A program made the translations under genes and the position numbers. A stretch of 54,745 nt of DNA from Streptococcus mitis subsp. hohhotensis (GTDB lineage: Bacteria; Bacillota; Bacilli; Lactobacillales; Streptococcaceae): assembly GCF_000722775.1 (NCBI RefSeq), contig NZ_JPFZ01000014.1:1-54745 (forward strand). The letters run 5' to 3'. Positions 8,977 through 18,899 of this stretch are shown piece after piece. Every line of letters starts with the position of its first letter. Position 1 is the stretch's first letter. A model generated the notes under the pieces. It did not search any database. It saw only the letters and a list, made by a program, of their open reading frames with translations, and was not told the origin of the DNA.

Positions 8977-10665
8977 TTATCTCGTTTCAACTAAAATATG
9001 AGCTTGATCAATCAGTTGTCCATCAATAGTCAGATTCAGATAGAAATCCAAGGTCTTATCAGCAGCAAAATACAGGGTTGGTATGGTCAAATCTTTTTTG
9101 CTTTCCCCAGCTTGGAATTGAAGGACTTGAATCTCGTCCTGATAGGCGACACCATGGACACCTGTCCCCGGTTGAATCGAAATCTTAGCCTCTAAAGGAG
9201 TATCACTTTCGCTACGTTCAATCCTAAAATGAAGAGTCTCTCCCTTTGCTACAGCTAGACTTTTTTCTGCAAATGCTAGTCCCTGAACAACTTCTTTTTG
9301 TGATAAGCTAGGAGTTTTATAGAGGGAAATCTTGGTCAATACAGGAATAGATTGTGCCTCTGTAATCATCACGCGCACCTTCTGTGCCTCTACTAGCGGA
9401 CCTCGCAGGAGACGCTTATGACCAACTGTGAAGCCCCTGCCAAATTCCTGCCAGACACCATCCACCTCTACTTGCACATAAAAAGCAACGATTCGTTGCC
9501 CTAGCTTCAAATCTTCTCTTAACTCAATTACATCAAAAGTTTTAGGTGACCCTAAGTCGAGTTCTAACTGGATTGGAAAGTCTGCAGCGCTTGCCCAAGA
9601 GCTAGTTTCAAGGCCGTCTGTCAAATGGCGACAAGCAAAGTCTGCGGAAAGAGCAGGACCAGATACCTCAGCTCCCAGAGCCAAATCTTCTTTATAGAGC
9701 TCATTGCGATAGGCCGCAAATTCATAGAGGCGTTCAATATCCTTTGCATCAAAGAGCCCATCTTTATTCGGCGGAATATTAAGCAAGAGTGGAGTTCCCC
9801 GACCCACCGAGTGAAAGTAGATTTCGATCAACTCCTCAAGTGACTTAGGATCCTGCTCTTCATGGTAAAACCAACCCGGCCGGATGGAAACATCTGCCTC
9901 ACCGATTGAAAAAATAGTGCCTGAAGAATCTCCATGCTGAAGATAATCCAGCTCTGCTTCTGTTCCTAGTTTGTCAGGATTCACCTTTTGCCACAGTGGA
10001 TCACCTGCATACCCTCGTTCATTGCCAATCCAGCGGATACTAGTGCCTTCTGTTGAAAAAATTAAGCAATCTCCCTGCAGTTCACGAATGGTTTCAAACC
10101 ATTTTTCAAATTCATAATTGACCTTTTGAGCGCCCTCTCCTCTGGCACCATCCATCCAGACCTCAGCAAATTTCCCTCCATTTCCATAGGCAGGATTTGA
10201 TAAAATTTCCTTCAGCTGAGCCAGATAATAGGCATTATAGTCCGCTTCTCGATCCACATGATAGAGGGGGCTGTGGGCGTCCCAGGGTGATAGGTAGACC
10301 CCCATATCCATATCAAACTCTGTGGCAGCTTGGGATACTTCAAGGAGCAAATCTCCCTCTCCATTCCTCCAAGGACTGCTCTTGAGCGAATAATCTGTGT
10401 GAACTGTCGGATAGAGGACAAAGCCGTCGTGGTGCTTGACCACCAAAATCAACTTTTTAAAGCCCGTTTCCTTGAGCACGCGAACCCACTCACGCGCATC
10501 TAACCTTGTCGGGTTAAATCGTCCAGGATCCTCCTGACCTGTACCCCATTCCTGGTCATAAAAGGTATTGGGACCAAAATGGATAAAGGCTGCTAGTTCA
10601 TCCTCTAAATAAGCTAGCTGGGCCTGACTAGGCAAGGGGCCATGCGGTTTTATTTCTCTTACCAT
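8977..10665 (-). CDS. GH29 alpha-L-fucosidase, Lewis-antigen type (562 aa)
   Basis: An N-terminal (beta/alpha)8 GH29 domain is evident from FIHFGPNTFYDQEWG, LVVKHHDGFVLYP and EVWMDGARGEG. D172 in WMDG is the expected nucleophile and E216 in GNERG the expected acid/base, one residue off the numbering I recall for pneumococcal SpGH29C (D171/E215). A discoidin-like beta-sandwich follows (about 320-450). There is no signal peptide, so it acts in the cytoplasm on imported glycans. The relatives I recall prefer alpha-1,3/1,4 fucose of Lewis a/x structures. The start lies one base after the GH2 stop and is translated from the same mRNA. In TIGR4 as I remember it, the homologue lies next to mannosidase genes and the arc operon, and no arc genes are present here. 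Confidence 0.88.
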   Translation of the reverse strand: MVREIKPHGPLPSQAQLAYLEDELAAFIHFGPNTFYDQEWGTGQEDPGRFNPTRLDAREWVRVLKETGFKKLILVVKHHDGFVLYPTVHTDYSLKSSPWRNGEGDLLLEVSQAATEFDMDMGVYLSPWDAHSPLYHVDREADYNAYYLAQLKEILSNPAYGNGGKFAEVWMDGARGEGAQKVNYEFEKWFETIRELQGDCLIFSTEGTSIRWIGNERGYAGDPLWQKVNPDKLGTEAELDYLQHGDSSGTIFSIGEADVSIRPGWFYHEEQDPKSLEELIEIYFHSVGRGTPLLLNIPPNKDGLFDAKDIERLYEFAAYRNELYKEDLALGAEVSGPALSADFACRHLTDGLETSSWASAADFPIQLELDLGSPKTFDVIELREDLKLGQRIVAFYVQVEVDGVWQEFGRGFTVGHKRLLRGPLVEAQKVRVMITEAQSIPVLTKISLYKTPSLSQKEVVQGLAFAEKSLAVAKGETLHFRIERSESDTPLEAKISIQPGTGVHGVAYQDEIQVLQFQAGESKKDLTIPTLYFAADKTLDFYLNLTIDGQLIDQAHILVETR

Positions 10666-10666
10666 A

Positions 10667-13600
10667 TTACTTCCTATCTACATTTTTCTTTACTTTTTTT
10701 GCATACACTTGCAATTCTGTTAACGCTAGGGGACTGGTCAAATTTTCAAATCGAAGACGAAGGGCATAGGTTTCCACCTTGTCAAATTCAAAACGAAGCT
10801 CTTCATCCTTGTCGCTTGAAACTTTTCGGATAGCTGATACAGGGCGCCAATTCTCCTCTTGCTTGAGCAGGGAATCCTTATCCAAATGATTTGGAGTCCG
10901 AGGCAAGGTAGGCTCATTCCCTACATAATAATCAATAAAGGCCGGATCAATAGCCACATATTCTTGATTCTCAACATAATACAAGGTCACGTTATCCACA
11001 AATCGCGGTTTTAAAATCCCTGCATCTCCAAAAAGAATGCCCACGCTGGCTTGCTCTGACTTGGTAATCCAAGTATTGGCTGTCGATTTTTTCCGAGCAA
11101 TGACCTTGTCATTGAGGTAAGAGGCTGGGTGATTTGGCTCTGAGTGGGAAGCAAAGACCAGAGGCAGGTTAGATCCTGTCCACTGATTGGAAATAACTTC
11201 CCCATCTACACTGACATCTGTCACATGAATGGTGACTGTTGCTGGCAACTCACAGCCCGCTACTTGTCCTGTGAGCACACTTTCTCCTACCTGAGCATAG
11301 ACTTGAGGTTCGAGTTCATCCCAAGTCACCTTGGCCGTATCTCGTCTGCCATCTGATAAGACTAGCTTGACTCGGTCTGGTAAATGTGGAACTTCCTTGA
11401 CAAGCGTCCAAACCTTTTCAGGCTCAATAGCGCAAATCCCTTGGACACAAACCTGAGCAGAAGCCTTTAAATCCAAACACTCTAGCTGACCAGATACCGT
11501 AAACTCATGAAAGCTTGCCATATCTTCTTCGGAGATTGCCTCCCAAACAACCTTTACTCGTTTTGCACTACCGGACTCATAGTCCACCAAAACTGAAGAT
11601 GGCAACTGTGGATAAGTACCCTTATCTGTATACAAGCGAAGAGGTCGTACAGAAACTACCTGCCCCAGTGAGGTATTTTCTGCAACCTGCAAATGAGTTT
11701 GATAGGTTTTCCCTTGATAAATAGCACTGATAACCAAGTCGCCTGCAGACAAGCAATGAAGCACTCCCTGCTTGATAATGGCGTGGGCACTACCACTCGT
11801 CTCCCAAATCACTTCACTATTCCCCACCTTGTTCACAGGGTTATCCACAGTTTGTGGATAAAGTCCAATAGCTGGGGAATCCCCTTCTTGTAAGCCTGCC
11901 TGCTTGTCCACTCGAATCTCAAATAAGCGCCGATTTTTCACTGGCTTGCAATCAAAAGCCTCTCCCACTAAGAGATCAAAACTTGCCGGCTCTAGCCCTC
12001 TGGCACTGGCCTTTACTCTTACTTGACCTACCTGCTCCAAGCTCTGAACTAAGAGGACACCTCTGCCATGAAAGGCTTTCCGCTTAAACCGACCATTTTT
12101 CTGAGCCTGATAACGTTCACGACTGGCCTGCCTGCCATTATCAACACCCACAATGCGAGCAGGGCCTTCAATTTTAAAACGAAGCTGATTGGAAGCACTC
12201 GGCACCCAATTTCCATCCTTGTCCAATACATCAAAATAGAGATAAAGGAGGTCTTGCCCATCTGGCTCCAGTTGTGTTTTCTCGGCATGTAACCCGATTT
12301 TGGCTGGCTTACCTGCAGTCACCACCCTATCTTCTGCCACAAGCTGACCTTGATGGTCATAGGCCACAGCACGCAATTCTCCCGGTTGATAAGCCAAACG
12401 CCATTCAAGATAGAGTTGATCAGAACCTTCTCCCTCTTGGTATTTTCTACCATCTGAAGTCCATTTTTCCTGAAAGGTCTTCCTACCTTGGGATTTTTCA
12501 TTGAGAAATAGCTCTACAGAACGGGCATTTGAATACACTCGAACAGGGATATCCCCATACTTATCCACAACTTGTTGATAACTCTTGTGGATTTCCCAAT
12601 TCCAGTGGGGTAAAATATGAACCATAGGATGCTGATCTAGCTCCAACCACTGACTTTGATAGAGATAATAATCATTTTTAGGACTCCCTGCTGTGTCCAC
12701 GATCCCAAAATAAGAACTCTTGACAGGCGTGTCATTTTGATTGTGCCAAGGAGTCGGCTCACCGATATAGTCCACTCCTGTCCAGATAAACTGACCTGCA
12801 TAGTCTAGCCGATTTCTATCTGCTATCCAAGAAGCCGTCGCCGTCTTCCCCCAAGGAACCCGATCATTGCCATAGTCTGACTGTTCAAAATTCCGCACGC
12901 TACGATTATCCCCAACCCATTCCTTATCTGGGCGAAAATAGCTATCACGCGTTCGGGTAGCCGATGAGGTTTCAGACCCATAAAGTCGCCACTTGGGATG
13001 TCTTTTGCGAATACCATCAATATTATCTTCCGAGTAATTTAAGCCCACCACATCCAGCAAATTGGCTATCTTTTCATGACCTCCAGAACCATCTCCGAAG
13101 CGAAACTGGTCCATTCCCATGGTCACAAAACGGCTATCATCAACCTCCTTAACCCTTTCTAGCAAGCGTTTGATCGTCTTCAATGAATGAGTATCGCCAT
13201 TTGCTTCACTAACTTCATTTCCCAAGGACCACATGAAAATCGCTGGATTGTTCTTGCCACGCTCAATCATAGTGCGCAAATCATAATCTGACCAGAAATC
13301 GCCTGCTTTCGCTTCTGGATGAGTCGCTTCTTCCTCAAAAAAGCGACCATAATCATATTCTTTCTTGCCTCCATACCAGGTATCAAAGGCTTCTTCTTGG
13401 ATGAGTAGCCCCATTTTGGCAGCCACATCCAGCAAAATACTACTAGCTGGATTATGGGTGATTCGAATCGCATTGACGCCCATTTCCTTCATCTGGCGCA
13501 AGCGTCTCTCAGCAGCTGACCTGTTTTCCACAGCTCCCAGCGCTCCATAGTCATGGTGCAAACAAACCCCATGAATCTTCAACCAGCAACCATTTAGAAA

Positions 13601-14455
13601 GAAGCCCTTATCCGCTTGCCAATCCATATAGCGATAACCAAAGGTCTCCTCTTCTTCATCAACCAAAATGCCATTTTTGTAGATTCGAGTCTTCAACTGA
13701 TAGAGATGAGGATGATCAATATCCCAAAGCAAGGGTTGAAAAATTGATATCGCTTGTTGAAAATGATGTTTTCCCCCAGACTCAATCACTACAGAATCTG
13801 TCGACTGCCAGTCAGAAATCTGCTGCCCTTCATGCCAGATACTCTGTTCCAAATATACCGACACAGACTGAGGCCCATCATTTGAAATCTTGCTTGTAAG
13901 CTGAGTTTCCACCCATCCATCTCTTTGTTCCTTTAGCTTGGGACTTACTATCTTAATCCCATACAAATCTAGATGAACTGCATCTGTAATCAACAATTTT
14001 ACTTCTCGGTAGATACCACTGCCCGAATACCAACGACTGCTAGGTTGCTGATTTTCCACAAAAACTGCGAGCTGATTGGCTGTCCCATCATTTCTTAGAT
14101 AAGGCGTGATATCATAAGAAAAGGGTGTGTAGCCATTGGGATAATAGCCCAGCACTTGCCCGTTGATATAGACTTGGGAATTCATGTAAATCCCGTCAAA
14201 GAGCAAACGCACCGATACAAGACTGGCATCTTCTTCCAAGTAAAACTGCGTCCGGTACCAAGCCTGACCTCCATTTAACTGACCACCCTCATTTTGCGCT
14301 GGCGAATACTGGTCAAAATCATTGTAAATACTCCAGTCGTGTGGCACTTGAATAGCCTGCCAATTTCCCCTCTGAAAATCCGGTGCCAAGGCCTCTTCCT
14401 TCCCCACCTCTTGGCTAAAAAACCAGTGATTTCGTAAAACTTCTTCTCTTCTCAT
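10667..14455 (-). CDS. GH2 beta-galactosidase, cytoplasmic, multidomain (1262 aa)
   Basis: A GH2 sugar-binding domain (about 1-170, with WYRTQFYL and GQVYINGQ-type motifs), an Ig-like domain (about 170-280) and a TIM barrel follow in order. E414 in WSLGNEVSEA is the expected acid/base and E495 in LYGSETSS the expected nucleophile. The last 650 residues are beta-sandwich/Big-like domains. The sequence resembles the catalytic part of the pneumococcal wall-anchored BgaA, but there is no signal peptide or LPXTG, so an intracellular role is inferred. It is the first gene of a two-gene operon with GH29, and the promoter overlaps a cre site. The pairing suggests trimming of Lewis-type fragments: fucose off, then galactose off. 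Confidence 0.87.
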   Translation of the reverse strand: MRREEVLRNHWFFSQEVGKEEALAPDFQRGNWQAIQVPHDWSIYNDFDQYSPAQNEGGQLNGGQAWYRTQFYLEEDASLVSVRLLFDGIYMNSQVYINGQVLGYYPNGYTPFSYDITPYLRNDGTANQLAVFVENQQPSSRWYSGSGIYREVKLLITDAVHLDLYGIKIVSPKLKEQRDGWVETQLTSKISNDGPQSVSVYLEQSIWHEGQQISDWQSTDSVVIESGGKHHFQQAISIFQPLLWDIDHPHLYQLKTRIYKNGILVDEEEETFGYRYMDWQADKGFFLNGCWLKIHGVCLHHDYGALGAVENRSAAERRLRQMKEMGVNAIRITHNPASSILLDVAAKMGLLIQEEAFDTWYGGKKEYDYGRFFEEEATHPEAKAGDFWSDYDLRTMIERGKNNPAIFMWSLGNEVSEANGDTHSLKTIKRLLERVKEVDDSRFVTMGMDQFRFGDGSGGHEKIANLLDVVGLNYSEDNIDGIRKRHPKWRLYGSETSSATRTRDSYFRPDKEWVGDNRSVRNFEQSDYGNDRVPWGKTATASWIADRNRLDYAGQFIWTGVDYIGEPTPWHNQNDTPVKSSYFGIVDTAGSPKNDYYLYQSQWLELDQHPMVHILPHWNWEIHKSYQQVVDKYGDIPVRVYSNARSVELFLNEKSQGRKTFQEKWTSDGRKYQEGEGSDQLYLEWRLAYQPGELRAVAYDHQGQLVAEDRVVTAGKPAKIGLHAEKTQLEPDGQDLLYLYFDVLDKDGNWVPSASNQLRFKIEGPARIVGVDNGRQASRERYQAQKNGRFKRKAFHGRGVLLVQSLEQVGQVRVKASARGLEPASFDLLVGEAFDCKPVKNRRLFEIRVDKQAGLQEGDSPAIGLYPQTVDNPVNKVGNSEVIWETSGSAHAIIKQGVLHCLSAGDLVISAIYQGKTYQTHLQVAENTSLGQVVSVRPLRLYTDKGTYPQLPSSVLVDYESGSAKRVKVVWEAISEEDMASFHEFTVSGQLECLDLKASAQVCVQGICAIEPEKVWTLVKEVPHLPDRVKLVLSDGRRDTAKVTWDELEPQVYAQVGESVLTGQVAGCELPATVTIHVTDVSVDGEVISNQWTGSNLPLVFASHSEPNHPASYLNDKVIARKKSTANTWITKSEQASVGILFGDAGILKPRFVDNVTLYYVENQEYVAIDPAFIDYYVGNEPTLPRTPNHLDKDSLLKQEENWRPVSAIRKVSSDKDEELRFEFDKVETYALRLRFENLTSPLALTELQVYAKKVKKNVDRK

Positions 14456-14490
14456 ACAAGCATTCCTCTTTAAACAAGTCTATCAATTTG

Positions 14491-14520
14491 ACTATATCAT
14501 AAAACAAAAGCGCTTTCAAG
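14491..14520 (-). promoter_or_regulatory. GH2-GH29 promoter with overlapping cre site
   Basis: On the minus strand, -35 TTGAAA (14514-14519), 17 bp, -10 TATAGT (14491-14496). A cre-like sequence, TTGAAAGCGCTTTTG (14505-14519), covers the -35 box, so CcpA would block polymerase directly under glucose repression. Confidence 0.75.
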
Positions 14521-14605
14521 ACTTCCTCCATCACTCCCTAAATACTCAGAAAAGATTCTATAATTTGTAGAGGAGGATTTAGTCCTCAAAGCTACAAGGG
14601 TAAAA

Positions 14606-14633
14606 CAAAAAGAGCCTGTTGCCAAGCTCTTTG
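14606..14633 (-). terminator. Terminator after the SPFH gene
   Basis: Read on the minus strand, AAAGAGC and GCTCTTT enclose a 10-nt loop, followed by TTGTTTT. It sits beyond the BOX element that follows the SPFH stop. Confidence 0.65.
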
Positions 14634-14737
14634 TACTCAATGAAAATCAAAGAGCAAACTAGGAAACTAGCCGCAGGCTGTACTTGAGTACGGCAAGGCG
14701 ACGCTGACGTGGTTTGAATTTGATTTTCGAAGAGTAT
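14634..14737 (-). repeat. BOX element (boxA-boxC, no boxB)
   Basis: The sequence starts with the reverse complement of boxC (TACTCAATGAAAATCAAAGA) and ends with that of boxA (TTTTCGAAGAGTA), joined without the central boxB. It lies directly downstream of the SPFH stop codon. BOX repeats are typical of pneumococcus and close relatives. Confidence 0.9.
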
Positions 14738-14744
14738 TAGTCTA

Positions 14745-15647
14745 TTATTTCTTCTCAGCGCGAAGGGCTGACAAGATTTGTGTACGGATATCATCCACAC
14801 CATTTGGCGTATTTGGTAAAAAGATGGTTTGATTTCCTTTAGAGGCAAAGGTATTCAAGGTATCCAAGTACTGGTTAGTCAAAAGGATGGACATGATTTG
14901 CTCTTCTGTCATGCCAACATTGGCTTCCTTGAGTTCTGTGATAGACTCTGCCAATCCATCCACAATCGCCTTACGTTGTTGGGCAATCCCCACACCATGA
15001 AGGCGGTCTTTTTCTGCTTCGGCTTCAGCTGCAGTGACAATTTTAATCTTGTCAGCTTCCGCCAATTCTTGCGCTGCGACCCGCTTACGTTGCGCCGCAT
15101 TGATTTCATTCATGGATTGCTTAACTTCTGCATCTGGTTCGACCTTGGTAATCAAGGTTTTCACAATAATATAACCGTAAGTAGTCATTTCTTCTGCTAC
15201 TTGGTGTTGGACTTCAAGGGCAATCTCATCTTTTTTCTCAAACAATTCATCCAAGGTTAATTTTGGAACAGAAGAGCGAAGAGCGTCTTCGATATAAGAT
15301 TTAATCTGAGATTCTGGACGCATAAGTTTATAGTAGGCATCTGTCACGCTCTGTTCATTGACACGGTACTGAGTCGCTACATTCATCATAACGAACACAT
15401 TGTCCTTGGTCTTAGTCTCAACCACAATATCACTTTGCAGCAAACGCAACTGAATCCGAGCTGCAATCGAGTCAATTCCAAAAGGCAATCGAATATGAAT
15501 ACCGCTATTGGCAACCTTTTGGTATTTCCCAAAGCGTTCAATAATCGCCACCGACTGCTGACGAACCACATAGACTGTACTCAGTGTGACTATCAGCAAT
15601 AGGAGCACACAAACCACCACAAAAATCATCAAAAATGTTGTTATCAT
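14745..15647 (-). CDS. SPFH/Band 7 membrane protein, stomatin-like (300 aa)
   Basis: One N-terminal membrane segment (TTFLMIFVVVCVLLLLIV) precedes a Band 7/PHB domain (about 25-190; VVRQQSVAIIERFGKY, SGIHIRLPFGID) and a charged coiled coil (AAQRKRVAAQELAEADK, about 185-230). Such proteins form oligomers at membrane microdomains and can affect proteolysis or membrane organisation; no specific partner is evident here. I chose the ATG at 15647, with GGAGGT close upstream. An earlier in-frame ATG at 15665 would add six residues. It is monocistronic, with a TGC TATAAT extended -10 at 15679-15684 and a BOX and terminator behind it. Confidence 0.87.
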   Translation of the reverse strand: MITTFLMIFVVVCVLLLLIVTLSTVYVVRQQSVAIIERFGKYQKVANSGIHIRLPFGIDSIAARIQLRLLQSDIVVETKTKDNVFVMMNVATQYRVNEQSVTDAYYKLMRPESQIKSYIEDALRSSVPKLTLDELFEKKDEIALEVQHQVAEEMTTYGYIIVKTLITKVEPDAEVKQSMNEINAAQRKRVAAQELAEADKIKIVTAAEAEAEKDRLHGVGIAQQRKAIVDGLAESITELKEANVGMTEEQIMSILLTNQYLDTLNTFASKGNQTIFLPNTPNGVDDIRTQILSALRAEKK

Positions 15648-15678
15648 CGCGACGACCTCCATCATTATTTTTTCCTGT

Positions 15679-15684
15679 ATTATA
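15679..15684 (-). promoter_or_regulatory. SPFH gene promoter, extended -10
   Basis: TGC TATAAT on the minus strand about 30 bp before the start. The -35 match is poor. A small hairpin (GCAGT/ACTGC) lies just upstream in the gap to adh. Confidence 0.55.
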
Positions 15685-15778
15685 GCACATTTAAAGAAGG
15701 TTGTGCAGTTTTTACTGCGATTTTTCCTGAAATGTCAATAATTAGAGGTGAATTGTCACATTATCGTCTAATCTCTTG

Positions 15779-16930
15779 CTAAAATAACTCTTTATAAAAG
15801 GCAATCGTTTCTTCTAAGGTTGGCATAAATGGGTTTCCTGGCGCACATGCATCAATCAAGGCATTCTTAGAAAGGTATTCAAAGTCGAAATCTTTTTCTT
15901 CAATACCAAGTTCAGTCAATTTCTTAGGAATACCTACTGTTTCAGAAAGCTTCTCAATCTCAGCAATTGCATAATCAGCACACTCTTCATCTGATTTACC
16001 TTCCACATGAAGTCCCAAGGCCTTGGCAACATTGCGGAAAGCTTTCGGAACACGTTTAGCATTTTCACGTTCGATAACTGGTAGCAACATGGCACAGCAA
16101 ACACCGTGTGGCAAATTATATACTGCGCCAAGTTGGTGAGCCATTGAGTGAACATAGCCCAGACCAGCATTATTAAAGCTCATACCACCAAGGAAAATAG
16201 CATTGACCATACCTTCACGCGCTTCAATGTCGTGTCCGTTTGCTACAGCACGAGGAAGATATTCCTTGATAAGCTCAATTGCTCCGATAGATAATTTCTT
16301 GGTCACATCATAAGCACCAGGTGTTACCAAAGCTTCAACAGCGTGAGTCAGAGCATCCATACCTGTCGCTGCAGTCAAAGCTTGAGGTTTGGAAAGCATG
16401 AGTTCAGGGTCATTAACAGAGATAAGAGCAAGGCTATTCTTATCAACCATTACCATCTTAACCTTGCGTTCTTCATCAGTAATCACATAATTAATAGTAA
16501 TTTCTGCAGAAGTTCCTGCCGTTGTATTGATAGCCACAACTGGCAAGCCTTTTTTAGCAGACTTATGAAGCCCTTCATAATCCTGTGGTTTTCCACCATT
16601 TGTAGCCATGATAGAGATACAACTAGCTGCATCCTGTGGAGAACCCCCACCAAGACTGATGATAAAGTCACAGCCATGTTCTTGCAAAGCAGCTACCCCA
16701 TCTGTGACATTCTTACAAGTAGGGTTTGGCTCTACATCGCTAAAGATGACATATTCGATTCCTTCTGTATCTAGCGGTTTTAAAACCTTAGGCAAAATGT
16801 CACTGCCTTCGATGAACTTATCTGTCACCAAAAGTGCCTTTTTATAGCCAAGTTCCTTGATATAAGGACCCACTTCATTTACAACACCTTTACCAATAAG
16901 GTTGACTGCCGGAACATAAAATGTAGCCAT
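15779..16930 (-). CDS. Iron-containing alcohol dehydrogenase (383 aa), possible lactaldehyde reductase
   Basis: This is a group III Fe-ADH. It has the nucleotide-binding GGGSPQDAASC motif, the metal-binding region with TGMDALTHAVEA and the HSMAHQLGAVYNLPHG block carrying metal histidines. The length matches FucO/DhaT-type enzymes (about 382-385). It is next to the fucose operon but has its own CcpA-controlled promoter. Reduction of the L-lactaldehyde made by FucA to 1,2-propanediol is plausible; 1,3-propanediol or general alcohol dehydrogenase activity cannot be excluded. It is cytoplasmic. Confidence 0.88.
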   Translation of the reverse strand: MATFYVPAVNLIGKGVVNEVGPYIKELGYKKALLVTDKFIEGSDILPKVLKPLDTEGIEYVIFSDVEPNPTCKNVTDGVAALQEHGCDFIISLGGGSPQDAASCISIMATNGGKPQDYEGLHKSAKKGLPVVAINTTAGTSAEITINYVITDEERKVKMVMVDKNSLALISVNDPELMLSKPQALTAATGMDALTHAVEALVTPGAYDVTKKLSIGAIELIKEYLPRAVANGHDIEAREGMVNAIFLGGMSFNNAGLGYVHSMAHQLGAVYNLPHGVCCAMLLPVIERENAKRVPKAFRNVAKALGLHVEGKSDEECADYAIAEIEKLSETVGIPKKLTELGIEEKDFDFEYLSKNALIDACAPGNPFMPTLEETIAFYKELF

Positions 16931-16971
16931 ATAATTTTCCTCCTGCGCCTTCGCGCTATCTATTTAACATC

Positions 16972-17001
16972 ATTATATTACTTTTTGTATTCGCTTTCAA
17001 T
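16972..17001 (-). promoter_or_regulatory. adh promoter with cre over the -35
   Basis: -35 TTGAAA (16995-17000), 17-bp spacer, -10 TATAAT (16972-16977) on the minus strand. TTGAAAGCGAATACA around the -35 is a good cre match. Confidence 0.75.
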
Positions 17002-17029
17002 CATTTGTGAAATATCTAACAAATATTTT

Positions 17030-17064
17030 TAAAAGGATAGGAGGGACGTAAGTTCACCTCCTAT
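17030..17064 (-). terminator. End of fuc operon, stem-loop terminator
   Basis: ATAGGAGG (17057-17064 on minus) pairs with CCTCCTAT (17037-17044) around a 12-nt loop, followed by CCTTTTAAAAATATT. The T-run is imperfect, so termination may be partial. Confidence 0.55.
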
Positions 17065-17075
17065 ATAAACAAATT

Positions 17076-18842
17076 TTATTTATGTAGTGGCCCCAACAAC
17101 TGACATGCACGATAGTCTGCTGATTCTAGATCATCTGTTCCAAATAAGGACCAATTTTTAGGTCTAAAGATATCTTCCTCAGGTACATTATGCATATTGA
17201 CAGGAATTCTCAACATAGAAGCCAAGGTAATCAAGTCTGCTCCAATGTGGCCATATGTTATGGCTCCGTGATTAGCTCCCCAATTATTCATGACGTCATA
17301 GACAGACTTGAAAGCACCTTTTCCTGTCAAACGTGGAGCAAACCAAGTAGTTGGCCATCCTGGATCTGTACGATTATCTAAAGTATGGTGAACATCTTCA
17401 GGAAGTTCAAGTGTGTAACCTTCTGCAATTTGTAGCACTGGACCAACCCCTTTTAGAAGATTGAGACGTACCATTGTTACTGGCATATCCCCCTTCGTCA
17501 AGAAACGAGTTGAGAATCCTCCTCCACGGAAGTATTCGCGGTTTGCTGGTGGGAAGTCTGTATTTTCAAGCATAGCCTGCACTTCACTTTCTTCCAACTC
17601 CCAGAATGGTTTCATAACAGGTTTGCCATCTCGAGTAGCTTGGCCAGTACCATCTAATGTACAAGAGCCCGAGTTGATTAGATGTAAGAATCCATCTGCA
17701 GCACGACCCTCTAAAGTATGTCCCGTTACACGTTTAACAGCCTCTGGACTCCAATAAGTACGCACATCAGCAAAGATTTGTGGAGTATTTGTTAATAGAT
17801 AATTAAAGAGCATAGACACACCATTTAGTGAATCATTCTCTGTCGCAAATACAAATGGTTTTCGAATACCATTCCAGTCAAACTGAGTATTGAGGAAAGT
17901 TTCCATAAAGTCCCCATTTGGGAAATGGTCTGTCCACTGGCGTTGGCCTTGAAAACCAGCTACTAGAGCATGGTGACCAACTGCTTCTTCCTCAAAACCA
18001 AGCTCTGCTAAACGAGGATTCCCCTGCATAAGATCTCGACCAATCATAAACATTTTTACCACAAATTCCCATTGTTTTTCTTTCTCTTCTTTAGAAAGAA
18101 TCAAATCCTCACGATTTCGATCAACTCCTTCTTTGATATGTTCTTTTACCCAAACCATAGCACGTTCAAACTCTTCTGGGTCATAAATACCACGGTCAAT
18201 ACGACGTGTAAATTCCGTCATATCTACTGATTCATTTCTCATTCCTAGGTATTCTTGGAAGAAATCTGGATTCACAATAGAACCACCAATCCCCATCGAA
18301 ACACTACCCATTGATAGGTAAGCAGTGTCTCTCATCAAGCCAGTTGCAAGAGCTGCACGCGCATAGCGTAAAAGTTTTTCTTTGACGTCTTCTGGAATAG
18401 CTGTGTCACTAGCTTCCTGAACATCTCTTCCATAAATTCCAAACGCTGGAATCCCTTTTTGAGCATGTGAAGCTAGAACAGCTGCAAGATAGACAGCTCC
18501 TGGACGTTCTGTCCCATTAAATCCCCAAATAGCATGAGGAATATCTGGAGACATATCCATAGTTTCACTACCATAACACCAGCATGGTGTGACTGTAATT
18601 GTTGCACAAACATTTGATTTTTTAAACAATTCATGTGAAGCTGCAGCCTCTGGAACACGACCAATAGTAGATGGAGAAATCACGCATTCCACAGGTTCTC
18701 CATCTGGATATTTCAATGTACTTGAAATAAGATCTGCCACACTTTTAGCCATGTTCATTGTTTGTACTTCAAGTGATTCGCGTACACCTTGACGACGACC
18801 ATCAATAGTCGGACGAATACCAATACGTGGATGTTGGATCAT
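17076..18842 (-). CDS. fucI: L-fucose isomerase (588 aa)
   Basis: Converts L-fucose to L-fuculose (Mn2+-dependent, cytoplasmic). Full family length and recognisable from the N-terminal [21 protein letters not shown], the TATENDS-like [16 protein letters not shown] segment (metal-binding Glu and Asp) and the C-terminal [19 protein letters not shown] region with the metal-binding His. It is the last gene of the fucose operon, downstream of the GH98 gene, with a hairpin after its stop. The SD AGAGGAAA precedes the ATG. Confidence 0.96.
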   Translation of the reverse strand: MIQHPRIGIRPTIDGRRQGVRESLEVQTMNMAKSVADLISSTLKYPDGEPVECVISPSTIGRVPEAAASHELFKKSNVCATITVTPCWCYGSETMDMSPDIPHAIWGFNGTERPGAVYLAAVLASHAQKGIPAFGIYGRDVQEASDTAIPEDVKEKLLRYARAALATGLMRDTAYLSMGSVSMGIGGSIVNPDFFQEYLGMRNESVDMTEFTRRIDRGIYDPEEFERAMVWVKEHIKEGVDRNREDLILSKEEKEKQWEFVVKMFMIGRDLMQGNPRLAELGFEEEAVGHHALVAGFQGQRQWTDHFPNGDFMETFLNTQFDWNGIRKPFVFATENDSLNGVSMLFNYLLTNTPQIFADVRTYWSPEAVKRVTGHTLEGRAADGFLHLINSGSCTLDGTGQATRDGKPVMKPFWELEESEVQAMLENTDFPPANREYFRGGGFSTRFLTKGDMPVTMVRLNLLKGVGPVLQIAEGYTLELPEDVHHTLDNRTDPGWPTTWFAPRLTGKGAFKSVYDVMNNWGANHGAITYGHIGADLITLASMLRIPVNMHNVPEEDIFRPKNWSLFGTDDLESADYRACQLLGPLHK

Positions 18843-18899
18843 AATACTTTCCTCTTATTTTTCTGTTTCTTTTATACTACCGTATGATAATTTTTAAAA

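Noticed and set aside
14579-14848. Minus-strand ORF of 89 codons
   Set aside because: It runs through the BOX element and the SPFH 3' end in another frame, with no SD.
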